Origin: AC-32 sp963704005
Lineage (GTDB): Bacteria > Actinomycetota > Thermoleophilia > Gaiellales > Gaiellaceae
Reading direction: 5' to 3'
Assembly (NCBI GenBank): GCA_963704005.1
Contig: CAVPGJ010000001.1
Coordinates: forward strand, 620,001 to 684,000
DNA length: 64,000 nucleotides
The notes under the pieces are model-generated. The model saw only the letters and a program-made list of their open reading frames with translations. It had not been told where the DNA came from and made no database searches. Of the stretch, positions 27,406-34,563 are shown piece by piece (position 1 is the first letter of the stretch; every line of letters starts with the position of its first letter). Position numbers and translations under genes: made by a program.

Positions 27406-29625
27406 GTGTTGTCCCGAAAGAGTTTCCGTTTCCGCTCAGGGTTCGCCGCCGCAATAGGTCTCGTCTTCGTTGCTGCGGGTTCCGTCCTGTTCGTGCTGCT
27501 CGACCAGCGGAACGAGCGTGTTGCGGCTGCCGTAGGGCTCTTCGCAGCGGCCGCGCTCGTCCTGATCCCGCTCGCGATCTGGGGGCGCCGCCGCGAGCAG
27601 AAGCAACAAGCGGAGATCGATCGCGCCGAGGCGCGCTACCGAGCCCTTCTCGACGGCCTGCCCCTCGTGACCTGGCTGACCGACCCCGGCGACCGCAGCT
27701 CGTCGCTCTACGTCAGCCCTTCGATCGGCGACCTGACCGGCTACTCGCCTGCGGAGTGGATGGAGGAGCCTGGCCTGTTCGCCAAGCTCCTTCACCCGGA
27801 GGACCGAGCACGAGTTCTGGCCGAGCTCGAGCGCGTTGCGAATGTGGCGACTCCCGTCCGAATGGACTACCGGCTGCTCGCGCGCGACGGGCGGGCGCTC
27901 TGGGTGCGCGACGAGACGGTGACCGTTCGCGACCCGGCGGGCGAACCGCTCTACACGCAGACGTTCCTGCGCGACCTCGGCGAGCTGCGCCGCTCCGAGG
28001 ACCAGCGCGAGCGTCTCCAGGTCGCGGAGCGCGCCGCGGCTGAGGAGGTCGCCGAGCGGCAGTCGCGCCTGGATCTCGTCCGTCGTGCCGGCCAGGAGCT
28101 GACCTCGACCCTCGAGCAGCTTGCCGCGCTGTCGAGGGTCGCGGACCTCACGGTGCGAGACCTCGCGGACTGGTGCGTGATCGACCTGATCGAGGAGGGC
28201 GACCTCAAACGCGTCGTCGTCGCGCGTGCCGAGGCGACCGAGGTCGACGGGACCGGCCCCGGCGACAAGCCCGGGAGCGGGGTCGGGGCCGTCGCGCAAA
28301 GTGGCAAGGCTCGGATCTTGCCCCCCCGCGGAGAAACGCCGACTGGTGAGCCGGTTCGGTTCCTGGACGGCCTCGAGGCGCGGTCGGTCATCTGCGTGCC
28401 GCTTCGGGCGCGGAAGCAGCCGCTGGGTGCGATGACCATCGCCCGGACGGCGCGCGGCGCCGCGTACGACGCGGACGACCTCGCGCTCGTCCAGGACCTC
28501 GCCGCCCGGATCGGCCTCGCGCTCGACCGCGGCCGGCTCTACCGCGAGGTCCAGGAGCGCGCAGACGCGGCGCGCGTGCTCGAGCACGTCGGCGACGGGA
28601 TCTTGCTGCTCGACCGCAACGGTGTCGTCCGCCTCTGGAACCCGGCTGCCGAGGCGATCACGGGAATCGACGCGAAGAGCGTCCTCGGCCTGCCGGCGGC
28701 CGAGGCGATTCCCGGCTGGCAGAACGCGGCCGACCAGGTGCCGGTGATCGAGTCGCCCGACCCGGGCCACGAGGAGGTCACGATCCCGATCGACACCGCT
28801 CGCGGCGAGCGCTGGATCTCGATCTCGGGCGTCCGCTTCTTCGGCGGCACGGTCTACGCCTGCCGCGACCTGACGGACGTGCGCCGGCTGGAGGAGATCA
28901 AGGCCGACTTCATCGCAACCGCATCACACGAGCTGCGCACCCCGCTGGCCGCGGTCTACGGCGCCGCGCAGACGCTGCTGCGCCACGACTTCGCGCTGGA
29001 CGAGGTGGGACGGGAGCGCTTCGTCTCTCTGATCGCCGACGAGTCGGAGCGCCTCGGCCGGATCGTGAACGAGATCCTGCTCGCCAACCAGCTCGACGCG
29101 GGCAGGATCGACATGGAGTTCGAGCCATTCGACCCCGCGGACCTGGTCGAGCGGGTCGTGGAGGCAACCCGCGCCTATGCGCCGCCGTCCGTCACGCTGA
29201 CCCACTCGGCCCCGGAAGGGCTGCCGCGCGTGTCGGCCGACCTCGACAAGGCCAGGCAGGTGCTCGTCAACCTCGTCGAGAACGCGATCAAGTACTCGCC
29301 CGAGGGCGGGCACGTCGAGGTCGAGGTCGACGAGCACGACGGCAACGTGCGCTTCGCCGTCCGCGACGAGGGCCTCGGCATCGCGCCCGAGGACCAGGAC
29401 ATGATCTTCGAGAAGTTCTACCGCGCCGACCCGCACATGGTGCGCGGCGTGGGAGGGACCGGCCTCGGTCTCTACATCTGCAAGGAGCTCGTCGGCCGCA
29501 TGGGCGGCAAGATCTGGGTCGAGCCGAACTCCGAGAAGGGCTCGGCGTTCTTCTTCGAGCTTCAGACCGCAGACGTCCTCGCGCACGGGAACCCCGAGCC
29601 CGGGCGGCTACACTTCAAGCACTGA
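27406..29625 (+). CDS. Membrane sensor histidine kinase with PAS and GAF domains
   Basis: About 739 residues from GTG 27406. Two hydrophobic segments (about 12-28 and 36-57) with almost no extracytoplasmic loop, then a PAS/PAC domain (ARYRALLDGLPLVTWLTDPG), a GAF domain (GQELTSTLEQLAALSRVADLTVRDL), a second PAS (LEHVGDGILLLDRNGVVRLWNPAAEAITG), the HisKA box SHELRTPLAAVYG with His508, and HATPase boxes NLVENAIKYSPEGG, DEGLGIAPEDQDMIFEKFYR and GTGLGLYICKELV. It phosphorylates an unknown response regulator; none is adjacent. Signal is probably cytoplasmic or membrane-derived. Its stop is five bases before the tmRNA. Confidence 0.92.
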   Translation: MLSRKSFRFRSGFAAAIGLVFVAAGSVLFVLLDQRNERVAAAVGLFAAAALVLIPLAIWGRRREQKQQAEIDRAEARYRALLDGLPLVTWLTDPGDRSSSLYVSPSIGDLTGYSPAEWMEEPGLFAKLLHPEDRARVLAELERVANVATPVRMDYRLLARDGRALWVRDETVTVRDPAGEPLYTQTFLRDLGELRRSEDQRERLQVAERAAAEEVAERQSRLDLVRRAGQELTSTLEQLAALSRVADLTVRDLADWCVIDLIEEGDLKRVVVARAEATEVDGTGPGDKPGSGVGAVAQSGKARILPPRGETPTGEPVRFLDGLEARSVICVPLRARKQPLGAMTIARTARGAAYDADDLALVQDLAARIGLALDRGRLYREVQERADAARVLEHVGDGILLLDRNGVVRLWNPAAEAITGIDAKSVLGLPAAEAIPGWQNAADQVPVIESPDPGHEEVTIPIDTARGERWISISGVRFFGGTVYACRDLTDVRRLEEIKADFIATASHELRTPLAAVYGAAQTLLRHDFALDEVGRERFVSLIADESERLGRIVNEILLANQLDAGRIDMEFEPFDPADLVERVVEATRAYAPPSVTLTHSAPEGLPRVSADLDKARQVLVNLVENAIKYSPEGGHVEVEVDEHDGNVRFAVRDEGLGIAPEDQDMIFEKFYRADPHMVRGVGGTGLGLYICKELVGRMGGKIWVEPNSEKGSAFFFELQTADVLAHGNPEPGRLHFKH
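29609..29614 (+). promoter_or_regulatory. Candidate -10 box for ssrA inside the kinase gene
   Basis: TACACT lies 16 bases before the tmRNA 5' end, within the last codons of the histidine kinase. A start about seven bases after it would give a short 5' leader for RNase P to remove. Alternatively ssrA is co-transcribed with the kinase. Confidence 0.35.
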
Positions 29626-29720
29626 CATACGGGGGCGACCTGGCTTCGACGTGGTCGGTTCTCCGGCAGAGCTGCAAGCGGAGGTCCCCGGTCGGCCTCC
29701 TAAAACAACCGGGAACCAAA

Positions 29721-29762
29721 GCAAGTGCGAAGGACAACTCCGCACTCGCTCTCGCTGCCTAA
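29721..29762 (+). other. tmRNA tag-peptide reading frame
   Basis: Thirteen codons, GCA AGT GCG ... GCT GCC, then TAA, encode ASAKDNSALALAA. The AK-DN and ALAA elements match bacterial SsrA tags. Confidence 0.92.
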
Positions 29763-29969
29763 CCCGTAGCGAAGCGCGTCGCTCCGAGCTCGGCCCGTGG
29801 CCCGGGTAGCGGCGTCAGAAAACGGGCTCGGCGCCTAGGGAGAGCCAATCGCCCGAAGCGCGACACCAAAGGATGGCTAGCCCGGAGGTTGGTCGGCTGC
29901 CAACCGGCCGCCGGGCGAAACGCAACGGCAGCCTAAGCTTGTAGACGCTCTGACGGAACGTCCGCGGAC

Positions 29970-29994
29970 GCGGGTTCGATTCCCGCCGCCTCCA
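29970..29994 (+). other. Attachment-site copy 1 (3' end of ssrA)
   Basis: The 25 bases covering the T-arm and the 3' acceptor strand of tmRNA (core GGGTTCGATTCCCGCC) recur identically at 33534-33558 and 39404-39428. tmRNA 3' ends are a well-known target of tyrosine integrases. Confidence 0.8.
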
Positions 29995-29998
29995 TGAG

Positions 29999-30025
29999 CG
30001 CGGGGGAACCCCTGGTTCCCCCGCG
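29999..30025 (+). terminator. Terminator-like hairpin after tmRNA
   Basis: CGCGGGGGAACC pairs perfectly with GGTTCCCCCGCG across a three-base loop CCT, four bases after the mature tmRNA end. A 12-base perfect stem at this position is almost certainly the ssrA terminator, although the downstream sequence (AGCCCTCTCC) has only scattered T residues. Confidence 0.8.
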
Positions 30026-30298
30026 AGCCCTCTCCTTGCCAGCGGTCGCGTAATTCGAACGGTTGCGGAGCCGGCCAGGCTTTTCGGCAGTCTGGCGACT
30101 GCTGCCGGAGAAGCGGTTAGCAGCCGACGCCGGCAAAGCCGGCATCGGCGGCGTGACGAGATGCAAGACCTGACCCGGCGACGTCCCATCAACCCCGAGC
30201 GCAAAGGCGTCCGCCACCGTTCCCTCCGCTCCCCCATTGCGCTATCGCATCTCCAAAAGCCGGAAGAAGGTGGCGGCGTCCTTCTGCTTCTTCCACGG
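30026..30298. other. Left end of the first island, no gene
   Basis: No credible coding frame. It holds a 30-base hairpin at 30123-30152 (GCCGACGCCGGC, loop AAA, GCCGGCATCGGC, then GGC), which recurs with one difference at 39510-39539. Some of this stretch reads open in minus-strand frames but without start, motif or codon bias. No integrase remains were found. Confidence 0.5.
30123..30152 (+). repeat. 30-base hairpin repeat, copy 1
   Basis: GCCGACGCCGGC and GCCGGCATCGGC form a 12-base stem with one mismatch and an AAA loop. The second copy, 39510-39539, differs only in its loop (AGA). They lie about 130 and 80 bases downstream of att copies 1 and 3 respectively. Confidence 0.75.
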
Positions 30299-31210
30299 TT
30301 AGCGTGCTGTTGGCCCCGCGCCACGCGACCTCGCCCATCGCCGCTTCGGAACGGGACGCAGAGCGCCTAGCTTCGCGGGTTTCGCGCCATAGTGGGTCCT
30401 GATCCGATTCGCCAGCGTCGCTGCGTAATAGAGGGCGCCAGTCATGTACTCGCCATAGTCACGATCAGTGACCGGCACGGGCGAACCAGGATCAAGCTTC
30501 AAGCGGGGGCAGGCCTCGGCGAGTCTGCGGTCGACCAGGCCACCGCGGTGAACGAAGGCATTGCGAATCTGCTGAAGCTCGTAAAGCCGCGCGGACACCG
30601 GCTTGTCAACTCGCCCGCTCAGGCCAATCGCATCGAGGATGGTCTCGAAGCGATTGACGCCTCGCCTCAAGGTCGCACTGGTCTTTCGATCAAGCTCGTT
30701 AATGACAGCCCTCATGCGCTCGTCCCGTTCAAGCCGTTCGAACTCGGCGATTGGAATGCGTAAGTTCGCAAAGGCAGGCAATTCCAGCGCTTCAGGGACC
30801 TGGATCAACCACTCAGCCGCAAGATCAGAAGTAAGCGCCTCGAGGGCTCCCCATATCCCTACCAAGCTATGTCCATGCAGAAGTCGGAAGTCGTCAGTGA
30901 TTTCTGCTTCTGCCAGCTCGGCCAACCGCTGTGCAGCCTCGACCGGCCCTTCGCTTTGGTCGTCGCCCGGCGCCGTTGCGGCCTCCGCGTCGGCCACATT
31001 CTGCTCTGCGTCCTTTTCGCCACTACTTGTCGACCCTTCGTTCAGCTTCTGGAGCGCCTCGACCAACGGAACCGAGCGAGAGATTTGAAAGATGCCACGC
31101 GACGAAAGCTCCACGAGCCGTCGTTCCTGCTCGACGTAGTCCCGGAAGCGCAGGATCGGCGGCCAAACCCACTCCGGTACGCCACGGTCGTCCAGCGGTT
31201 TCTTCTTCAT
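30299..31210 (-). CDS. HEPN-motif protein of the accessory island, function unknown
   Basis: 303 residues from ATG 31210 (MKKKPLDDRGVPEWVWPPILRFRDYVEQE). An alpha-helical protein with an acidic linker (KDAEQNVADAEAATAPGDDQSE) at about 70-95. Near the C-terminus, LYELQQIRNAFVHRGGLVDRRLAE contains the R-x4-H signature (RNAFVH) of HEPN domains, which in many defence and toxin systems are RNases. The rest (LLHGHSLVGIWGALEALTSDLAAEWL) resembles RiboL-PSP-HEPN/MAE_28990-type proteins. No antitoxin-like MNT gene is adjacent; the divergent neighbour is a membrane protein. GC content is lower than in flanking genes, a sign of transfer. RNase activity is inference. Confidence 0.72.
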   Translation of the reverse strand: MKKKPLDDRGVPEWVWPPILRFRDYVEQERRLVELSSRGIFQISRSVPLVEALQKLNEGSTSSGEKDAEQNVADAEAATAPGDDQSEGPVEAAQRLAELAEAEITDDFRLLHGHSLVGIWGALEALTSDLAAEWLIQVPEALELPAFANLRIPIAEFERLERDERMRAVINELDRKTSATLRRGVNRFETILDAIGLSGRVDKPVSARLYELQQIRNAFVHRGGLVDRRLAEACPRLKLDPGSPVPVTDRDYGEYMTGALYYAATLANRIRTHYGAKPAKLGALRPVPKRRWARSRGAGPTAR

Positions 31211-31286
31211 AGCCACCCCAAAGCGTAGAACGCGGAAGCAACGGTGTCCGACTCCCTCCGTCACTGGACGATGCGGGACGATTCGC

Positions 31287-31826
31287 ATGCCCGTCCGGCC
31301 AGTCGCGTACCTTCGCTTCTCGATGTACGTGCTTGCTACCGCCACCCTCGTCACCGCACTGGCGATCCCGGGGCTCCTAGCCGTTGGGGGATTCCTTGCC
31401 TGGGCAATTCGTTCGACGATCGAGGACTACCGAGAAGCCGAGCGTCAACTCACCGACGAGCGCCGGCGCCTGTATCAAAGAGTTCTTGAACCGTTCCTTC
31501 TTCCCCTGGTCATGGCCGACGAGGAAGCAGAGACCGCTGCGGCCCTTCAGACGGCGGCCTTCGAGTCAAGCGATTACCGGCGTGGGGTCTTTGAACTAAC
31601 GCTGTACGCGTCCGATGACGTCGTTCGTGCATTTGGCGATATCACGAACAGCACGAGCGACCCCACGGTTAATCCACTAGCTCTATGGGGCCGGCTCCTG
31701 CTCGCAATTCGCAAGAGCGTTGGCAACAAGGGGACGCGACTAACGGTATCCGACATCCTTCGAGCAACCATCAACGACCTCGATGCAAATCCGGAGATCC
31801 TCAAGCAGCTCGGCCTGCTGAGGTAG
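31287..31826 (+). CDS. Membrane-anchored accessory protein of unknown function
   Basis: 179 residues. An N-terminal membrane segment (about 12-42, MYVLATATLVTALAIPGLLAVGGFLAWAI) is followed by a cytoplasmic helical domain: RRRLYQRVLEPFLLPL, YRRGVFELTLYASDDVVRAFGDI and LWGRLLLAIRKSVGNKGTRLT. I have the impression of a widespread island-borne family with the same order of motifs but cannot name it. A second ATG at 31323 would start just before the membrane helix. It is divergent from the HEPN gene, and both are relatively AT-rich (about 57 percent GC in one line I counted). Confidence 0.7.
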   Translation: MPVRPVAYLRFSMYVLATATLVTALAIPGLLAVGGFLAWAIRSTIEDYREAERQLTDERRRLYQRVLEPFLLPLVMADEEAETAAALQTAAFESSDYRRGVFELTLYASDDVVRAFGDITNSTSDPTVNPLALWGRLLLAIRKSVGNKGTRLTVSDILRATINDLDANPEILKQLGLLR

Positions 31827-31832
31827 TGCCTG

Positions 31833-31866
31833 CGCGGGGCGGCCGGCTCTCGCCGCCCGCCCCGCG
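31833..31866 (+). terminator. Terminator-like hairpin after the membrane protein gene
   Basis: CGCGGGGCGG and CCGCCCCGCG form a perfect ten-base stem, seven bases after the stop codon. The interior can extend the pairing with GGC and GCC. Confidence 0.6.
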
Positions 31867-31911
31867 GAGAAACGGTGTCCAACGCCTTTGAGTGGTCAAG
31901 GGCTTTCCTTG

Positions 31912-31963
31912 CCGGTCGCCGTAGCGAATTGGCTGCACGTCGGCGAGTCGCACTAGACGGCGG
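31912..31963 (-). pseudogene. Fragment of a cupin/metallo-beta-lactamase gene junction
   Basis: The minus strand reads TAG then GTG CGA CTC GCC GAC, giving M-RLADVQPIRYGDR, then homology stops. It matches the start of the MBL-fold gene at 49410 (MRLADVRAIRYGDV) and, including the bases before the start, the junction at about 40364 where a cupin stop overlaps the MBL start. It is a small relic copy. Confidence 0.6.
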
Positions 31964-31991
31964 CGCCGAACGGGGGGCGATGCCGGAGAGC

Positions 31992-32004
31992 GGTGTCGGA
32001 CACC
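31992..32004. repeat. Palindrome GGTGTCGGACACC
   Basis: A perfect inverted repeat around a central G. A second copy with central C (GGTGTCCGACACC) is at 32140-32152, and half-copies GGTGTCCGAC and GGTGTCC occur at about 31242 and 31875. All lie in this island, so they may be part of a mobile repeat or a protein-binding site. Confidence 0.55.
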
Positions 32005-32140
32005 TGTAGGTGTCAAGTGCATCTCGTGCCGACTCCGTGACAGATCGTCCACGGAGCCACGAGTACTCCTCTGCCGTAGCTGGCGCCCCTAGCCCGTCCA
32101 CCGCGTCTGTCTGTCTTTCTGGAACTGTCGCTGGGAAAGG

Positions 32141-32350
32141 GTGTCCGACACCTTCCGGTGGAGATACGACGAGATGCGCGGATGGGTCAGCGTCATCTTG
32201 GATCGGATTCGCGTCTGCGAGTTGTTGTCGCGGACGTATCCGGAGGACGAGGTGGCGATCCAGCGGCGGTCGAGAACCGTTCGCCAGATGCTCGCCAATC
32301 CTCCGGCTCCCGCTCGCCGTGCAAAACCGGCTAGGAAGCGCACGCGTTAG
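32141..32350 (+). CDS. Possible small protein, 69 residues
   Basis: GTG start inside the second palindrome. The product begins MSDTFRWRYDEMRGWVSVILDRIRVCELLSRTYPEDEVAIQRRSRTV and ends in a basic tail (RRAKPARKRTR), with amino-acid content plausible for a real protein. No ribosome site is visible and no family is recognised. It may instead be a fragment left by insertion. Confidence 0.35.
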   Translation: MSDTFRWRYDEMRGWVSVILDRIRVCELLSRTYPEDEVAIQRRSRTVRQMLANPPAPARRAKPARKRTR

Positions 32351-32484
32351 AAACAGCCGCGGCGAAGGCTGAAGTCACAAAGCCAGCGCATCCTCCCCGG
32401 ACATCAGAGGGAGCCCGACACCATTGGCCACCAACTGAGTGAACGCCCTTAGGCCCGTCTCGGCGTGTCGCTACTGTCGAGAGC

Positions 32485-33477
32485 ATGCAGTACTCGAACG
32501 TCAAGAACGCTCACATCGTCCCGGCTTGTTATCTACGCGCATGGGAACTCGACGGCAAGCTGACCGTCCGCGTGGATGGGAAGTCCCTTGAGATGCCGGC
32601 CGAGAAGGTCGGCACTCGGAGTCGCGCTTACCGCCGGCGGCGGCCGAATGGTGACCTGATCAACGACGTCGAGAACACACTGAGCCAGATCGAGGGTGAT
32701 GCAGCGCCCCTACTCGCCGGGCTGTCCGATCGCTGGCCGTTGTCTCAAGAGCAGAAGTGCCGGCTGGCGGTCTTTTTCGGCTTTCAGATCGTCCGCGGCC
32801 CGCGCTGGCTGAGCTGGGCGGATGCGCTCGCCGAGGCCTATGCTGCCACCGAGAGCAGTACCGACGGCGGTACTGCAACACCACCGAGCACGACGCGGCT
32901 CCTTGCCATGCTCTCCGGTGGCACTCAAATGAGCGCACTTGTTGGCACGATGCACTGGTCGCTCCTCGAGTTCAGAACCCCGGTCGTCGCAACTTCCGAT
33001 CATCCAATGGTCATCTGGCGATGGAGGGTGCGCTCGCAGCGACCGACGGCTCGGCCGTTCGATCTCGACGACATCGCCTGCAGCGAGATCAGAGTGCCAG
33101 TCTCGCCACAGCACGCCATCCTTATGACCTGGTGCGACGAGCCCGACGACGAGGCACCTCGGGTCAAGTGCCCGCGTCAGGTTTCCGCGGCGCTCAACGC
33201 CTTCACGATCGCTCAGGCCGATAGGCAGTGGTTCCACCGACCGGGTCCGGAGCCTCCGAGGGCTACAGGCAGCCTGCTTCCACTGGCTCCACAGGTGCTA
33301 AGTGGCCTCAACCTCAACCCACGACAGGGCCTACGCCGACAGGCTGCGCGGGCCGCCGTGGATGAGATGGGAAAGAAGCCGCTTCGGGCGGGCAAGCACG
33401 GCGTTTCGATGTATTGGCTCTCGAGAAGAGATTCGGCCTCACCGCTGGCAGTGAACTCGACTGCCGTCACGCGCTAG
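32485..33477 (+). CDS. DUF4238-type protein
   Basis: 330 residues. The N-terminus NVKNAHIVPACYLRAWELDGKLTV matches the N-x-HIVP-x2-YL-R-x-W/F opening that defines DUF4238 proteins, and TPVVATSDHPMVIW in the middle is the second conserved patch of that family. Function is unknown; such proteins are frequent in genomic islands. A TACTGT hexamer ends seven bases before ATG, consistent with a leaderless message. It is the last gene before att copy 2. Homology is from memory of the motif. Confidence 0.75.
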   Translation: MQYSNVKNAHIVPACYLRAWELDGKLTVRVDGKSLEMPAEKVGTRSRAYRRRRPNGDLINDVENTLSQIEGDAAPLLAGLSDRWPLSQEQKCRLAVFFGFQIVRGPRWLSWADALAEAYAATESSTDGGTATPPSTTRLLAMLSGGTQMSALVGTMHWSLLEFRTPVVATSDHPMVIWRWRVRSQRPTARPFDLDDIACSEIRVPVSPQHAILMTWCDEPDDEAPRVKCPRQVSAALNAFTIAQADRQWFHRPGPEPPRATGSLLPLAPQVLSGLNLNPRQGLRRQAARAAVDEMGKKPLRAGKHGVSMYWLSRRDSASPLAVNSTAVTR

Positions 33478-33526
33478 TCGCTCAAGATCTGCCTCCCGCC
33501 CGAGCGAATGCAAGGCTTTGAGCGGA

Positions 33527-33562
33527 ACCTTGCGCGGGTTCGATTCCCGCCGCCTCCACTCC
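33527..33562 (+). other. Attachment-site copy 2
   Basis: Contains the 25-base ssrA 3' core at 33534-33558 and shares a longer 36-base block, from ACCTTGCG to CCACTCC, with copy 3. The bases just upstream (GGCTTTGAGCGGAACCT) resemble the native tmRNA sequence (GCTCTGACGGAACGT), so it looks like a displaced, diverged tmRNA 3' end. It marks the right end of the first island. Confidence 0.8.
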
Positions 33563-33702
33563 AAGGCCCGAAAATGCGGGCCTTCTGTCTCGTTCGCTCC
33601 GCTGGGCGCGGCTTTGGCGCGGGAACATGCGCTTGGAACTACGGACTGGCCGTAGGCGATCTCCCCGATGCCGGGTCGCGGGACCGGGACGACCATCAGG
33701 CC

Positions 33703-34563
33703 ATGCGCAGCCGCATGAAGGAGATGTTGCTCGTCGGTCGCGGCGGCGAGGGCGTCGTGCTCGCGTCGCAGATCCTGGCTGACACGCTCGCGCGGGCCGG
33801 ATTCTGGGTCCAGAGCTTTCCGGAGTTCAAGGCCGAGCGGCGCGGCGCGCCGATCTCTGCATTCCTGCGCTGGGACGAGCAGCCGATCCACCGCCGCTAC
33901 AAGGTGCGGGAGTGCGACGTGCTGGCGGTCGTCTCGCCGTCGCCGCCGTCCGAGCAGGCGCTTGCGCGGGTCAGGCCCAGCGGCCTCGTCGTGCTCAACA
34001 GCGAGACGCGCTTTCCGCACACGGATGCGTTCGCCGTCGCGCGCGTGCCCGCCTCGCGCATTGCCCGAGAGCATGGGATCCTCTCGGCCGAGGCGCGCCC
34101 GATGGGGAACATCGCCCTGCTCGGCGCGCTGGTGAAGCTGCTGCTGCCCGAGGGCCTCGAGCACCTGGAGCAGGCCGTCGCCGCACGAATGGGCGGCGGC
34201 GCCGAGGCGAACCTGCTCGCCGCCCGGGAGGGCTTCGCGCGCTGCACGCGCCAGCACGCGGTTGCGACCGACACACCTGTCGAGCGCCCGAAGAGCGCGG
34301 CCGCCCGCCCGCTCGAGCACGTCTTCAGCGTCAGCACGACCGACTCGCTGCGCAACCTCACGGGCTCGTGGTCGCTCGACCGGCCGGTGCTGCTCGAGGC
34401 CTGCAACGACTGCGCGTTGTGCGCGCTCTTCTGCCCCGAGGGCGCGATCGCGCGCGTCGACGGCTCGATGGTCGTCGACTACCTCTACTGCAAGGGCTGT
34501 GGCATATGCGAGGCCGTTTGCCCCGTGAAGAATGCGATCGAGATGGAGGAGGTGCCGGCATGA
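33703..34563 (+). CDS. 2-oxoacid:ferredoxin oxidoreductase, fused gamma and delta subunits
   Basis: 286 residues from ATG 33703; ATG 33715 is also possible. Residues 1-185 are the gamma domain (EMLLVGRGGEGVVLASQILADTLARAGFWVQSFPEFKAERRGAPISAFLR). The C-terminal part is the ferredoxin-like delta domain with two 4Fe-4S motifs, CNDCALCALFCPEG and CKGCGICEAVCPVK. The complex oxidatively decarboxylates a 2-oxoacid (pyruvate, 2-oxoglutarate or a branched-chain oxoacid), making acyl-CoA and reduced ferredoxin. ATGA overlap with the alpha gene. First gene after att copy 2. Confidence 0.92.
   Translation: MRSRMKEMLLVGRGGEGVVLASQILADTLARAGFWVQSFPEFKAERRGAPISAFLRWDEQPIHRRYKVRECDVLAVVSPSPPSEQALARVRPSGLVVLNSETRFPHTDAFAVARVPASRIAREHGILSAEARPMGNIALLGALVKLLLPEGLEHLEQAVAARMGGGAEANLLAAREGFARCTRQHAVATDTPVERPKSAAARPLEHVFSVSTTDSLRNLTGSWSLDRPVLLEACNDCALCALFCPEGAIARVDGSMVVDYLYCKGCGICEAVCPVKNAIEMEEVPA

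Larger units (their letters stand above)
29631..29994 (+). ncRNA. ssrA: Transfer-messenger RNA (tmRNA)
   Basis: 364 bases. The 5' end GGGGGCGACCTGGCTTCGAC and the 3' end with GGACGCGGGTTCGATTCCCGC are the conserved tRNA-like ends. GGGGGCG pairs with CGCCTCC (one G-U) as acceptor stem, A29994 is the discriminator, and CCA is not encoded. The tag frame starts at the resume codon GCA 29721 and ends at TAA 29760, encoding ASAKDNSALALAA, whose ALAA end is a ClpXP-type degradation signal. With SmpB it frees stalled ribosomes. The T-arm and acceptor end is the integration target seen repeated at 33534 and 39404. Confidence 0.97.
31827..32484. other. Island spacer with hairpins and gene fragments
   Basis: No confident complete gene. 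In order: a strong hairpin at 31833-31866, a minus-strand fragment of a metallo-beta-lactamase gene start at 31912-31963, two copies of the palindrome GGTGTCNGACACC at 31992 and 32140, a possible 69-codon frame at 32141-32350, and a probable -10 box before the DUF4238 gene at 32472. It looks like a mosaic of insertions. Confidence 0.55.
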
